Part shown: in pieces, positions 10,552 through 22,214 of the stretch
How the letters are laid out: every line of letters begins with the position of its first letter
How positions within the stretch are numbered: position 1 is the stretch's first letter
DNA from: Taudactylus pleione
Taxonomy: Eukaryota > Chordata > Amphibia > Anura > Myobatrachidae
DNA length: 64,000 nucleotides
Reading direction: 5' to 3'
Assembly: GCA_031769625.1 (NCBI GenBank)
Contig: JAUIMM010001588.1
Span: 875,001-939,000 of the forward strand
Notes under the pieces: model-generated
What the model was told of the DNA's origin: nothing
What the model saw: only the letters and a program-made list of their open reading frames with translations
The model's database searches: none
Translations under genes and position numbers: made by a program

Positions 10552-12943
10552 AGTGTTAACTTTGTGAGTGCTGACATTCACAATGTTGACCTATCCTACA
10601 ACACCCTCTTTTCTATAACGGTGATCATTTGCCTGACCTTTTTCCCATAGTGGCCTTGCCAGTTGACTGTCTCACTTTTCTCAGTGTGTAGAATTCTTTA
10701 AAAAGTCACTTGCTTCAATCTTGGAGGTCATGACTTTTTTCTAAGAGGTGGCATATTTCTACATGCTATTTGACCAACCAGTGTCACAGCTGGACCTCCG
10801 TCTGACTCTCTCCGTTTTCTAATAAAATTCTTTTCAACCCCTGTTTAAGGTTTCTCTTCGTGAGATATATTTCAATGTTTGTTCCTCCTATCCCTATATA
10901 CTCCATTTGCAGGATGTTTACGTTAGCTATATACTAGGTCCTCCAACTTCATTGTATTCTTATTAGACAAGGCTGTCCTGAGGACCAGCATCAGTTTCCT
11001 TCCAAAGGTTGTCTCAGGTTTTCGTATGAACCTGGAGATTGTTCTTTGTTTCTGCCCTTGTCAAAGTCAACTGAGTCTGTTGACTTGCAATTATTGAATT
11101 TGTTGAAGGCCTGGAAAATAAAAAAAATATTTGATATGCTATGTCACAATTTGGGTTATATGTTGGTCTAAGTAAGGATAAGGAAAGGTCCTCACAGTCC
11201 ATCTTTTGGTTGGTGTGTATAGTGATAAGTCTGGCCTGTTTCCTTATTAATAACCCCTTATTGTGTTACTCAGCCTGGAAACACAGGGTTCGACTGAAGA
11301 GTTATACAAATCAGGTACATGGTCCGACTTGCACACCTTCACAAACTTTTATTTGGTGTACCTTGTCTTTGAATCTGGGGCTAGTCTTGACAGAAAGTGT
11401 TGCAGGCTGTGGAAACCCGCAATTTTCTCCTATAACAGAAAACTTTTTGATGTTCCCACTGTGAATTTGTATTGTTCCAGTTATTTTCTCCAATTCCAAA
11501 TGAGGGAAACATACCTTCCCAGGCTTGGCATGTTGTTCCTATTGTGCCTTGATAGATAGATATATTTTCCCAGACATTTTTTTGTTTTAATTTGGCTTGT
11601 GTATATCTACTCTTCCTCATTGGTATATGAGAAGTGAACTCCTTGACTGGAGGGAGGGCGTTAGATTTGAATAGAAGACCATTCTGTTTTGCATGCTTTC
11701 CTGCCTCCTGTGGGTAACCCACCGAATCCTGTGTGAGACCCAGTGGCTCCTCTGCTTGCCGGTCTGCCCAAGATTTCAGTTTTGCGTAAACACAACAGCC
11801 TTTCTGCCTGGAAGCCCTGCTTGCTGCATCGTCTGTCTGCGGATCTGTCCTGCCTGCCCCAGTGTTCCCAGGTGCCTATGAGGATCTCTGGCACAGTGGT
11901 GGCTCTAAGTTACAGCTTCTTGCTGTATTGAGGGCTGGAGACTCTCTTTTTACTGGAACCTGCCAACTGTCCAATGTGTTGTGCCTGCTTTTGGAAGCAC
12001 CCTCTGCAGCCCTTCATTAACTGCAATTTGCAACAGATCCGGTCATCATCTGTGGAGTGGGACGCAGTCGCTCTCCCACTGTCCCTGGCTGCTGTCTACC
12101 CCTTGGCTGGGATTACCTTCTGCCTGGACCTCCGAGTGTTTTCACCAGGTAGGTAGTGCCCCCTGGAATGTGTTTTCTCATTCCCTGACCGCCTGTGGCC
12201 CGACCATGTCCTGCTGGTCCCTTTTTTTGCCCTTCTGGCTGCACTTGCCAGAGTTCCTGCCCACGACTAGTGCGACTCTCTAGTACATGGTGCTCTTCCC
12301 TAGGCAACTTGGAGCACAGTGGACAAATACTATATCCCAAAGTTGTCAGTTTTCTAACTCATCTCCAGGATCTACCACCTCTCCCTCTCTTCTCACAGCC
12401 CCCAGTTGTCCCTTTTCAATTCCTGCCCCGTCTGGGACCCTCTACGGGACTTGTTTCCTTTGTACTCTTTCTCCAGTCCTTTGGTCCCTAACTTCCACAT
12501 GGTGGACTCTATTTTGGACTGTCATCCTCCCAGACACTACAATTAAGCCAGTGTTGGACCATCTTGTCTACCTTCCTTGCCGGCCCACCGCATTCCCCTT
12601 CTTTCCCAGGCCTTTACCTAATGGACTCCTCCATACTTTAGTCCCACATACTTCCTACAGTGGCCCTCAATTCTCTTCCAACCTCAACTTTGTCTGTGAC
12701 CATCGTATTGCCTTTTGGCATCTCAGGTTTCTTTACTAAATAGTTTTTTGCTACACTGCTAAACTGATGTTGTTTACCTATCTAGTCTGTACTTGCATAC
12801 ATATTACGCTGTTTTATAAAAACTTACTAAGTATTGTGATTTTTCTTCATATTAGCCTATGTTTGCTTTATTTTTCATTGTCTTTGCTCCCTGTATGCTT
12901 CTTTGTAATGAAAAGATATTTGGTGAAATCTACTCCAGCCAAT
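10552..12943 (+). other. unclassified, latter part probably L1-like 5' region
   Basis: No coding similarity was recognised at 10,552-11,650. From about 11,660 the sequence is pyrimidine- and GC-rich with many CTG and CCC blocks, and it runs directly into the L1-like ORF1 start at 12,944, so it may be that element's 5' UTR. Open frames here are low-complexity. Confidence 0.35.
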
Positions 12944-13780
12944 ATGGGCAAAACTAAACACGCATGCTCTCAAACTCACTCCAGAAGGTCGAACTTCTCG
13001 TCCCCTTCCTTGTCCCCTTCCTTGTCTTCTCCTTCTCTTCCTTGAGTCTTAGATGCTACCCCCTCCATTGCCTTGGTTGTCTAATTGGCAGTTGATGCTG
13101 CTAAGGATATGTCACTTATTATTCTCCTGCTAGACCAGTCAGTTATTGCCTCCATAATATCTCACCTGGACTCTACAGAGAAACAGGCCACCCACCTTGA
13201 ACAACAACTTAGCAATGCTGAGGACTCAATGGTAACTGCCCAGAATACTATCCTCTCACTATCGACTTGATATGACTGAAAATCTGGACCACGTGCAGAA
13301 CCTTATTGGGAGAAATAATCTCCGTTTTCTAGGTATGCCAGAATTGGTCAAGGGATCTGGCCTCTTCACCTTTTTCCAGGTTGATATTCCTTTTCTCTGG
13401 GCCTTACCCTGTTCACTACTACCATGCTCCTCAAAAAAGCGTCACGCGTGAGTCTTGAGCAGGATAACAATGCCCAGAGAACTCATGCTGTGATAGAGTG
13501 TTTCAGTTTCATGACAAGGAGCCTCTTCTAACAGTATACCAGCAGGCTCCTGAGGTACGGGTTTGTGGCTACAAAATGTTTGTTTTCCAGGACTACTTAG
13601 CGCAGGTTTCCTAAAAGCGTTGCGAGTCCTCCCCACTGTGTACCGACTATTTTGAAAATCATATTAGTTTTGCCCTTATGTACCCAACTAAACTATGTAT
13701 TACACATAATGGTCAGTTGCATGTTTTTACTGATATTTCCATTGTTAAAGATTACATTCAACATCTCCCCTCTTCATCGC
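12944..13780 (+). pseudogene. L1-like ORF1 remnant
   Basis: ATG at 12,944 opens MGKTKHACSQTHSRR, a basic start. 13,085-13,260 encodes a coiled-coil-like heptad stretch (ISHLDSTEKQATHLEQQLS). Around 13,305-13,345, in another frame, GRNNLRFLGMPE matches the NNLRxxGxPE motif that opens the RNA-recognition fold of L1 ORF1 proteins. 13,675-13,770 gives a C-terminal-domain-like YPTKLCITHNGQLHVF. Frames change at least twice, so the gene is dead. ORF1p is the RNA-binding chaperone of L1 retrotransposition. The DIRS element marks the 3' limit of the host L1 copy. Confidence 0.75.
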
Positions 13781-14229
13781 CCCCGGTGGGCATTCCCCTG
13801 GCCCATCTAGCTAGCTAGTGTCCCTTTTTTATTGACTCCCTATCTTTACCATTTGTTTACTGTTATTATTTTCTTGTATTACTTGTAATGTTACATTTTT
13901 GTTTTGTTCTACTGTTTGCTGTTATTTATATCTCGGGATGTCCGACTGTGATCAGACATTGTTTAGGTTTATCTGGTGGTAAATTTTAAAAATCCGAGTT
14001 TTGGAATCTACTTCTCCAACCTTACTGTTGTTCCTCATTACAGTGATATTGTGTGCCATCCTATATTTAAGGTTTCTCTCTCTCTTTCTCCCATATTTGA
14101 TTCTTACTTCTCCCTAAGTGTTTACCTAGTTTTTTAACATGGAAGTTACCGGGTGAGATCCCCAGTCCCCTCCTGATTCCCTTGCTCCTCCCCATTCTTT
14201 GGTTGGGACAGAGTGAGCCCACTCCCTTT

Positions 14230-16690
14230 ATGACCTTATTCTCGTTTTAAACGCTCCCCTATCTGCACCTGGATGAGTTGGCCTCAAGATAATTAACCCC
14301 CCCCCTTGACCGCCTTTGACTCTTTCCACACTCTGAGTAGTTTTGTGGAACCACAATGGTCTCAACTCCTCTGTTAAACAAAAACAAGTAGCCTCAATCT
14401 CTGAACCGCTACATTTCCTTTCTACAAGAAACCTAGTAGTGTTTAGAATAGAACATGGCCCTTAGGAACTCCTCTGTCCCTTTCCCATTTAAGCGGCAAG
14501 GTGTTGCCTTGGCCCAGGGAGTAGATTTATAGTTCTTGATATTACTTTTGAGTCCTTTGCCCTAGTCAATATCTACGCACCTAACCTTCCTAACTGCCCA
14601 TTTAATGCTCCCTCTCTGCACTGTTGTAACAAAGATCTACTCCCTACCACTTTGAAAATAAGACGCATTTTAAGGGAAAAAGTCGCCTGAAAACACGCTT
14701 GGTGCCACAGAGTCTCACACTGTGCTCACGCATTGTGTAACTCGACTTGTAACGCACGGAAGATAGATATATATGGACACATCTGTGTTTGCTAACATAC
14801 TTCAATCTGTTCTTTCTTCTTTCCTTACTCCTAACCAGTTAGGTTTCATCCATGGTAGTCATTATGTATATACTTAGCAGTCTTTTGTAACAGTCTTTCT
14901 TGCCTCTACCCAGCCATTCTTATCAATGGATCGTTAGGAGGAAAGGTCGTCATGTTTAAGGGCACCTATCAAGGCAGCCCATTCTCCCCTTTACTCTTCA
15001 ATTTGTCTCTGCACTCCCTACTTCGCATTTTCCAATCTGTCATCTTTTGAGGGCATCACCTGGTGTGGAGTGACTGCTAAAGTTACCACTTTTGGAAACA
15101 ACCTTTTATTGCATATTCTCCATCCATCCCTCCCATTCCCTGTGCCATATTTTTGGCAAACTCCATGGCTACAGCTGCGTCTCTGGCTTCTCTTTTAACC
15201 AGGAGAAATCCACAGCCCTTTCCTTAGGTACCTCATTTAAACCACGCTGGAGCGAACCATTTCCATTAATTTGGATGAAAACCTCCCCAGATGGATAGAT
15301 TCCGTCTGTGCGCTTAACATGCGACCACTCATTAAGTCTGTCTTAATCGGAAATACATAGTTGGTACAAACTCTCCTTATTTTACCTTGGCTGGGGCAAT
15401 CTCATTAAAATTATAATTTTTCCCAAACTTTTCTACCCCCTACAAGTGTTGCCCAAAGAGATGACACATTTCTTAATGCGCCTTTACACATTTATTTTGA
15501 AGCGTAAATGCCCACGAATGAGGCTTTTCAAACTACAACTGACACTGGTTAATGGGGGCATCCATTTCCTCAACCTCTCCCTGTACAGTTTTGCGAGCAC
15601 TTTTTGTACCATTAGGATTTGGTTTCACTCTACCTACACAAATGCTACAGTCGATCAATACTTCCTTCCTGATTTTAGCCTTATTAAAATTTGTTTTTGA
15701 AAAGTGTGGGGAGTCACCTCCTTACGGGTCTTGTTAGCATTTCTAGATTTTGACCCGTATGGGTGAGACACCGAATTATACCACCATTGTGATCAATTGT
15801 TAGACTGGTCTAACTCTCTTGGCTCCATGCTGTCTACACCAATGACCACTGACAAAGTTATTTCCTTACATTAGAGACGCCTTTGTTTGTTAATCAATCA
15901 TGCCACCGCTACCACTGGTCTTTCCAACTGGTTGGAGGTTTATCTCAACTTTCATTAGATCTGCTTCTCAAAAGGCTCGCATACTCTTGTTCTGTGCTTA
16001 CTGCTAGCCCATATCCCGTGATATTCCTCAATATTTTCCATGGAGGACACCACCTTTTGCATACTTATTAGTCTTTCTGACAGTAATGTTTGGCTAAAAT
16101 GTGGTTGTGACGATGCATCATTTTTCCACTGTATGTAGGATTGTCAAGCCATCAAGCATTTTTGGAGAAAGGTACCGCATAATGCCTTTTCCACTTTACT
16201 TAACTCTACCCCTTTGTCTACTGAATGGGCAATCTTGGGCATCATAGACCCCACCCTCCGTGTTTCTAAAGGCGGAAGTCATTTACACCTCGGTGGCCAG
16301 GAGCATACCTCTTATATAAGGCTTTTTCTGAATAAGCTTTACTTTGTATTTCGCATGGACTGGGTGGAGGCCTCGCTCCATAAGAACACTTATACCAAAT
16401 AGTTTTTTTTCCTTTATACTAAATAGTTTTTTTTTGTCTGCCTGGAAAAATATATATAGACCTCTACCCCCCACGATTTGGAGACATATACATACAGTAT
16501 TTGTTTTAAAGAAACTCAATGGTATGAAACCTACCTCTCTCTGAATTGCCCACCTATTTACTCCCCCACCCTAGTCAAACTGAATAATTTCCAAAACTAT
16601 AAGCCACCTATATTGTTTGCACTCTGGATCCTTGAAGCTTTTTGTCTACCCTGTTGCTTCACTTTTCTGCCCTATGTATTTGTTTATTCA
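14230..16690 (+). pseudogene. L1-like ORF2 remnant (endonuclease/RT)
   Basis: Fragments in several frames follow the ORF2 order. Endonuclease: FIVLDITFESFALVNIYAPN near 14,525-14,588. RT palm: QLGFIHGSHYV near 14,836-14,866 and GTYQGSPFSPLLFNLSL near 14,960-15,010. Thumb: LIKIIIFPKLFYPLQVLPKE near 15,400-15,465, then NGGIHFLNLSLY near 15,553. Stops and frameshifts are numerous and the catalytic core is incomplete, so it is an old copy. At about 14,645-14,785 a short piece ending in GTAACGCACGGAAGATAG resembles the end of the MITE at 25,347 and may be an insertion. The element's 3' end is at about 16,690-16,707, where the DIRS begins. Confidence 0.75.
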
Positions 16691-16707
16691 AATAATTAAA
16701 AATTTTG

Positions 16708-16866
16708 TTTCTACTGCAGGGTCCATAGGGTATCCACAGGATACCATGGGGGTATAGTTGATGACGTCAGTCTTCAGGCACCACAGAGTTAAAGTTTTCA
16801 GCCTCCCAGGATGCATCTGGGTCCCTCTCCTATTCCCCGCCCTCGGGCCAAGGCATCTCAGTTTCG
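16708..16866 (+). repeat. DIRS left inverted terminal repeat
   Basis: It starts TTTCTACTGCAGGGTCCATA. 16,740-16,866 (GATGACGTCAGTCTTCAGGC, then CCTCCCAGGATGCATCTGGG) is complementary to 21,826-21,960. Confidence 0.88.
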
Positions 16867-17534
16867 TCGGTGCGTGGCTCGGAGTCGGAGGCACTGTGCA
16901 GAGGGGGGCTATGAAGAGCCCCTGAAGTTTGTTTTAAAGGCAGCACTGGCTGCATATCTGGGAGTACAGCATGGACAGTCAGTACTGACGTCCATGTTGT
17001 CTCCCCTACACCCCGCCGGTACCAGAACGCCGGTACTGGTGAGACAGGGGAGCGCGCTTTCCCTGTCTCACAGCCGGCGCCTCCCCTGCTGCACACAGCC
17101 TCTCTGCTCTGCCTGATTGGCCATAGTGTGTCAGCGCTCCTCCCCCAGGCCGGCCTCCTTCATCCTCTGCTCCTCGGTGGCCATCTTTGAAGCATGGTGA
17201 ACGATGCTGGAAGCCTATGATCGGTGGCATTGTTGTCTGGGTCCCCCAGCATACCTCTCCTCTGTTTGTCACAGGTCAGTGTATGCAGCGCTGAGTCCTA
17301 CCAGCCTGAGGGTCTGAGTAGTTGAGAATCAGCGCTAATAGTGCAGGGATTTGTTTCTTCTGCATTGTATGTGACTAATCTGCTAGCCCTGCTGTCCGTA
17401 CTTTCACTTTCTACTGTCAGCCATATTACTGTTCCTGATCTTGCTCTGCTCAAAGCCCTTGCGGTGCGCGGTGTGCAGGGTGTTATTCACACTATACCAA
17501 TACGTATAGGTGTGAGTGTCACATACTTACCATC

Positions 17535-18664
17535 ATGTCTGAGACTGATTTTCCTCTCCAGCTCATGTGTACAAAATGTAAGGTACCAATAGCGGAGGGG
17601 GAGGGTAACGCATAGGGGTTATGTCCCCAGTGCCTGACACTGTCACGGCCGATTATGGTCACGGTCCCGGTACAGGAACCTCCCTGGGCTTGTTTCGCTA
17701 AGGCGCTTACAACCCTTGTGGCCCAGCTAGCTCCGCCACCTGCGTTTACCCAGACGGGTTTGTCCCAGCAGTCAGTGGTGTCATCACCCATGCAGGAGTT
17801 CCCGAGACAATTTATGGTACCCCACAGTCTCCCTGTCCCTTCCCAGGTTTCTCCAGAGCCTGCGTGGGTTAATACTCTAACTACATCGGTTCAGCGTTTG
17901 TCCGATGTTTTACAGGGGGAGTCTGTGTTGCGGCCTCATAAACGGCCGGTGGCGTCTTTATCTGCTCCTTATGGAGATGACGATGAGACGTCAGATGATG
18001 GGGAGATTCTGGATCTATCTGACCAGGAACCTCTCAGTACCAAAGAGCCGGACGCTAAGTCCAAGGTGTATATCCCTGGTCTTATTCGTGCGGTCCACAC
18101 GGCTTTAGTTATTGATATTGCAGGGAAGCATCCAGACCGGCTATGGCCGTGTGTTGGGTAGCCAGAGCTATGGAGCGCTGGGCGGATAATTTGGAGGCGT
18201 CTTTGGACTCTGACTGTTCGGCTGAACAGACCGAGTTGGTGAGCAATCTCACAGACTCGGCCACTTACATTAATGAAGCGGCCTTAGATATTTGTATGCT
18301 CACCTCTAGGATCTCCTCTGCAGCCGTGGCTGCTCGTCGCACCTTATGGTTGCGTTCTTGGAAAGCGGATGCGGATTCCAAAAAGGGATTAGAAGGTCTG
18401 CCTTTCAATGGACAGGTACTATTTGGTCCAGATCTGGACAAAATAGTAGCTAAGTTGGCAGCAGCAAAATCTGCATGTCTTCCGTCTGCTACGATTCCTT
18501 CTAGTGCTGGTGAGTCGTCCTTTCGGCCTCACAGGGCCCAAGGTAGGCCTAAAGCACAGTCCTTTCCACGGCAGGCTGGGACCAAGAAATTGTCCAAGCC
18601 CAAGAAACAGGTCTGGAGTACCAGACGTCCGGCTCCTAGGTCAGATAACAAACCTGCGGCCTAA
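17535..18664 (+). pseudogene. DIRS gag-like ORF, frameshifted
   Basis: ATG at 17,535 follows CATC. The first codons give a CxxC pair (CTKCK) and, past an in-frame TAG at about 17,610, a second CxxC (LCPQC), a probable zinc-binding N-terminus. The open segment 17,655-18,161 is rich in proline and serine with an acidic stretch (DDDETSDDGEILDLSD). A frame change near 18,140-18,160 is needed to continue into 18,143-18,664 (AMERWADNLEAS..., SAAVAARRTLWLRSW, LPFNGQVLFGPDL). The LPFxGxxLFG motif is typical of DIRS gag proteins, which are structural, nucleic-acid-binding proteins. The tail is basic (KKLSKPKKQ). It overlaps the RT frame by about 160 bp, as is usual in these elements. Confidence 0.8.
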
Positions 18665-19589
18665 CGGTCCGGGCCTCCCTTTGCGGGATCCCAAAGTGGG
18701 GGGCCGCCTGCTTCGGTTCGCCCAGTGCTGGTCGAGGACTACGACAGACACTTGGGTTCAGGAGGTGGTCTCTCATGGGTATGCCCTCTCCTTTCGGTAC
18801 AGGCCTCCATCCCGGTTCTTTACCACAGGCCTTCCGCTAGACCGGAGCAAAGCCTCGGAACAGCGGAAGGTTTTGCACACTATGCTCCAGGCCGGAGTTT
18901 TAGTGCATGTTCCAATTTCCCAGAGGGGCCTGGGTTTCTATTCCAATCTATTTTTGGTGCAGAAACCCAATGGGTCTTGCCGTCCGATACTAAACCTAAA
19001 GGCCCTCAACAAGTCCTTGAGGGTGCCTCTGTTTCGGATGGAGACCCTGCGGTCCATTATTCTGGCACTGGAACCTGGGGACTACATGGTGTCATTGGAC
19101 ATCCAGGACACTTACCTGCATGTCCCTATTCTTTTGCGCCATCAGCAGTTCCTCAGATTGGCAATCGGCAACAAACATTTCCAGTTCCGGGCGCTGCCTT
19201 TTGGCCTGGTGACTGCTCCACGGGTATTCACCAAGGTCATGGCGGTCATGGCGGCTCTCCTGCGGATGCAGGGAGTCCGACTGTTGCCTTATCTGGATGA
19301 CCTCCTGTTGATAGCGGGGTCTCCAGAACTTCTTTTACACCATCTGGATCTTACGATTGCGGTACTGCAACGTCACAGCTGGTTGATAAACTGGCAGAGG
19401 TCCACTCTCACCCCGTCTCAGAGGATCCTGCACCTCGGGGGCCTTATTGGACGCCAGGCAGCAGCGGATCTTTGTGTCGGAGGAAAAGATCCTTACTTTG
19501 TAGTTGAGGGTGCGCAGTTGTCTGCAGTGTCATCGAGTGTCGCTACACTCGGCAATGAGGTTATTGGGCTCAATGGTGTCGGTATTTGA
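18504..19589 (+). pseudogene. DIRS reverse transcriptase domain
   Basis: One long open frame encodes the RT palm. Blocks in order: SNLFLVQKPNGSCRPILNLK (primer grip side), YMVSLDIQDTYLHVPI (first catalytic Asp), LPFGLVTAPRVFTKVM, LPYLDDLLLIAG with the YLDD catalytic pair at 19,290-19,301, and LHLGGLIG. The frame is intact across these motifs but is lost near 19,450-19,500, after which RNase H continues in another frame. The start is uncertain because it overlaps gag. RT copies the element's RNA into DNA. Confidence 0.88.
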
Positions 19590-20315
19590 CATGGTGGAAT
19601 ACGCCCAATTTCACTCCAGACCTCTGCTGCTATTGATCCTGTCCAGATGGAATGGAATGCCTCAGTGTCTCAAGTCCCGGACGATGGGGCTCACTCCGGA
19701 CGTTCACCTGTCTCTAACCTGGTGGTTGCAGACGACCCACCTCAACAAGGGTCGCCCGTTCTGGGTGGCGAACTGGGTCCTGTTAACAACGGATGCCAGT
19801 CTCCGGGGCTGGGGAGCTGTCGCGGGTCCACACTTGTTTTAGGGCAGGTGGACTCGGGCGGAAGCGGAGCTTCCAATAAACATTTTGGAGCTCCATGCGG
19901 TGTTAAGTGCTCTCCAGCTGGCACAGCCGGTTTTCAAGGGTCACCCTGTGCACGTCCAGTCGGACAACGCCACCACGGCCTATTTAAACCAGCAAGGAGG
20001 AACCCGCAGTCGGGCAGCACTCGCAGAAGTGTCCCGTATTCTGGTCTGGGCGGAGCGCAATCTCCCAGCAATTTCAGGAGTGTTCATCCCGGGAGTCCTC
20101 AAGTCCTCAACTGGGATGCGGATTTTCTCAGCAGGCAGGACGTGCATCTGGGAGAGTGGTCTTTACACCAGGACGTCTTTCAGAGTCTGGTGGACAAGTG
20201 GGGTCTTCCAGAGATAGACCTCATAGCGTCCCGGCACAACAACAAGTTGCTGGTGTACGGGTCTCGAACAAGAGACAAAAAGGCGTCTCTGGTGTATGCC
20301 CTGTCCGTCCAGTAG
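19504..20315 (+). pseudogene. DIRS RNase H domain and downstream region
   Basis: LLTTDASLRGWGAV (about 19,779-19,820) contains the first RNase H Asp. An in-frame TAG at 19,840 interrupts it. It resumes as ELHAVLSALQLAQP (19,888; Glu) and VQSDNATTAYLNQQGG (19,954; Asp). Near 20,100 the frame shifts again into a conserved post-RNase H segment (VLNWDADFLSRQ, then KWGLPEIDLIASRHNN). RNase H removes the RNA template strand. One nonsense and two frameshifts make the copy non-autonomous. Confidence 0.85.
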
Positions 20316-20539
20316 ACGTTCCAGTTTGCCTACCTTTTCCCTCCATTTTACCTTCTTCCGTTGGTAATACGGAAATTCAAAACGAGAAGGAGGTACGCTA
20401 CTGTTGATGGCTCCCGAGTGGCCCAGACGGCACTGGTTCTTCGACCTCCAGAGTCTGTCAGTAGACGTTCCTCTGAGGTTACCATTACGACCGGATCTGC
20501 TGTCACAGGGTCCTTGTCTTCACCCGGACCTGACTCGGC

Positions 20540-21543
20540 GTGGCTGTTGAAACGGTCATCCTAAGGTCCAGGGCGTTTTCTGGCTCCGTGGTGCAAACCA
20601 TGCTAAGAGTTCGTGTGTGGCACACTTTCTTCCGGTGGTGTAGACCTAGAGGGTATTCCCCTAGGGAGTTCCGCCTGTCTAGGGTGTTGGCTTTCCTACA
20701 GGATGGACTGGATCATGGGCTTCGCCTGGCTTTTCTGAAAGTGCAGGTGTCTGCCCTGTCAGTCTGGTTTCATCGTGGGATTGCTGCGCTCTCTGATGTG
20801 CACACCTTTATGCGAGGTGTTCTTCGCATTCAGCCACCTTTTGTTCCACCGGTGGCGCATTGGAATTGGGCTATGGTCCTGAGAGTTCTCCAGGGACCGC
20901 CGTTTAAACCACTGGACTTTAAATGGCTTACAGCTAAAACCATATTCCTTCTGGCCATTGCCTCGGCCAGAAGGGTTTCGGATTTAGGGGTTCTCTCTTG
21001 TAGACCCCCTTTTCTGAATTTTCATAGGAATAGGGCAGTGCTTCGCACTCGTCCGGGATTCCTTCCCAAAGTGGTATCCTGTTTTCACATCAATGAAGAA
21101 ATTGTTGTGCCGGCTTTCAATTCACCTGGACTTTCGGTGGGTGAAGCCACTTTGGATGTTGTGCGGGCCTTAAAGGTTTATGTGCAACGCACTTCTTCGT
21201 TTAGGAAGTCGGACGCCTTGTTCTCCTCTATGGCTTCCGTAAAAAAAAAGGTCGGCCTGCTTCAAAGCAGACTTTGGCAGGCTGGATTCGTATGGCAATT
21301 TCAGAAGCTTATCTTCATGAAGGTCTTTCAGTTCCCTTCTCTGTGAGGGCTCATTCCACTAGGTCTGTGGGTCCTTCGTGGGCAGCTAGACATGGTGCCT
21401 CTGCAGTTCAGATCTGCAAGGCTGCTACGTGGTCTTCTGTCCATACCTTTGTGAGGTATTACGCTTTTGACACCTTTGCCTCTCAGGATGCTTCCTTCGG
21501 GCGGCGGATTCTCCTCTCAGCACAGGAGCGTCCCCACCCTTGA
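20540..21543 (+). pseudogene. DIRS tyrosine recombinase
   Basis: The N-terminal SAM-like core (VWHTFFRWCRPRGYSP) is followed by the catalytic part. Box I arginine is in SARRVSDLGVL (about 20,960-20,990). Box II, with the H-x-x-R pair HSTR, is at about 21,351-21,362, and the nucleophilic tyrosine lies in HTFVRYYAFD near 21,440-21,470. The catalytic signature is therefore visible, but a frame change at about 21,245-21,340, near an A-run at 21,241, separates box I from box II and the tyrosine. This enzyme joins the circular DNA intermediate to the genome. Confidence 0.88.
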
Positions 21544-21567
21544 AGGATACTGCTTTGGGACATCCCC

Positions 21568-21664
21568 AAGGTATCCTGTGGATACCCTATGGACCCTGCA
21601 GTAGAAAATAAGAGATATGGTAAGAACTTACCTTTGTTATCTCTATTTCTACGAAGTCCATAGG
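21568..21664 (+). repeat. DIRS internal complementary region
   Basis: The left half (GTATCCTGTGGATACCCTAT, then GGACCCTGCAGTAGAAA) is the complement of the element's left end at 16,708. The right half (AATAAGAGATATGGTAAGAA, CTTACCTTTGTTATC) is the complement of its right end at 22,017. This is the template that joins the two ends during circle formation. Confidence 0.88.
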
Positions 21665-21825
21665 ATTCCATAGGACTCCCGCCCTGTCGCACCTGTACTG
21701 CAGATGAGCTTTATTCTGGTCTCCGGTTTTTCCTTCTCCCTATGGTGAGATTGTGATTTTCGTGAGTGTCCAGATCTTTCTTCTCTCTCTTTCTTCTCCT
21801 CCTCCGGCCTATGGCTTGTGACGTA

Positions 21826-22017
21826 ACTGAGATGCCTTGGCCCGGGGGCGGGGTATAGGAGAGGGACCCAGATGCATCCTGGGAGGCTGAAAACTTTAAC
21901 TCTGTGGTGCCTGAAGACTGACGTCATCACCTATACCCCCAAGGTATCCTGTGGAACCCTATGGACTTCGTAGAAATAGAGATAACAAAGGTAAGTTCTT
22001 ACCATATCTCTTATTTT
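21826..22017 (-). repeat. DIRS right inverted terminal repeat and end extension
   Basis: 21,826-21,960 is complementary to 16,740-16,866. 21,960-22,017 is the right-end extension that pairs only with the internal complementary region. The end is about 90 bp from the stxbp3 exon at 22,108. Confidence 0.85.
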
Positions 22018-22107
22018 TTTATTTTTTTTTTTATAAATATTAAAACTAAAGAAGAAATGTAATACTGAGATGTGCACACAATAATTTTACCCTCTGCTTT
22101 TTTAAAG

Positions 22108-22214
22108 GAACAACTCAGGAGAACTTGGACCGACTTATTCAACACGCCAAGATTGAGAGTGATGGAGATGTGTTGAAAAACTGGAAGTACATTGGCGTTC
22201 CGATCGTACCCAAG
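22108..22214 (+). CDS. stxbp3: stxbp3 exon (domain 3 to linker)
   Basis: The acceptor is CTTTTTTAAAG and the donor is GTAAGG. The first two bases complete a glycine codon opened by the previous exon (G at 9175). It then reads TTQENLDRLIQHAKIES, followed by NWKYIGVPIVPK. The family pattern here is an NGTTEENLxRLIQ helix followed by a YLGVPIV strand, and both are visible. The exon ends in phase 0. The intron before it is 12.9 kb and contains an L1-like element and the DIRS retrotransposon at about 16,708-22,017. The DIRS right end lies only about 90 bp upstream of this exon, so it sits close to the branch-point and polypyrimidine region. Confidence 0.93.

Larger units (their letters stand above)
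16708..22017 (+). mobile_element. DIRS-1-like tyrosine-recombinase retrotransposon
   Basis: About 5.3 kb with inverted terminal regions, gag-like, RT, RNase H and tyrosine recombinase coding remnants in order, and an internal complementary region near the right end. That layout is specific to DIRS-type elements, which replicate through a circle and integrate by tyrosine recombinase without target duplication. Coding regions carry several frameshifts and stops. The element lies in the intron before the stxbp3 exon at 22,108, in the sense orientation. Confidence 0.92.

Noticed and set aside
12287..12739. 150-codon Pro/Leu/Ser-rich frame
   Set aside because: Low-complexity sequence in the probable L1 5' region, with no domain.
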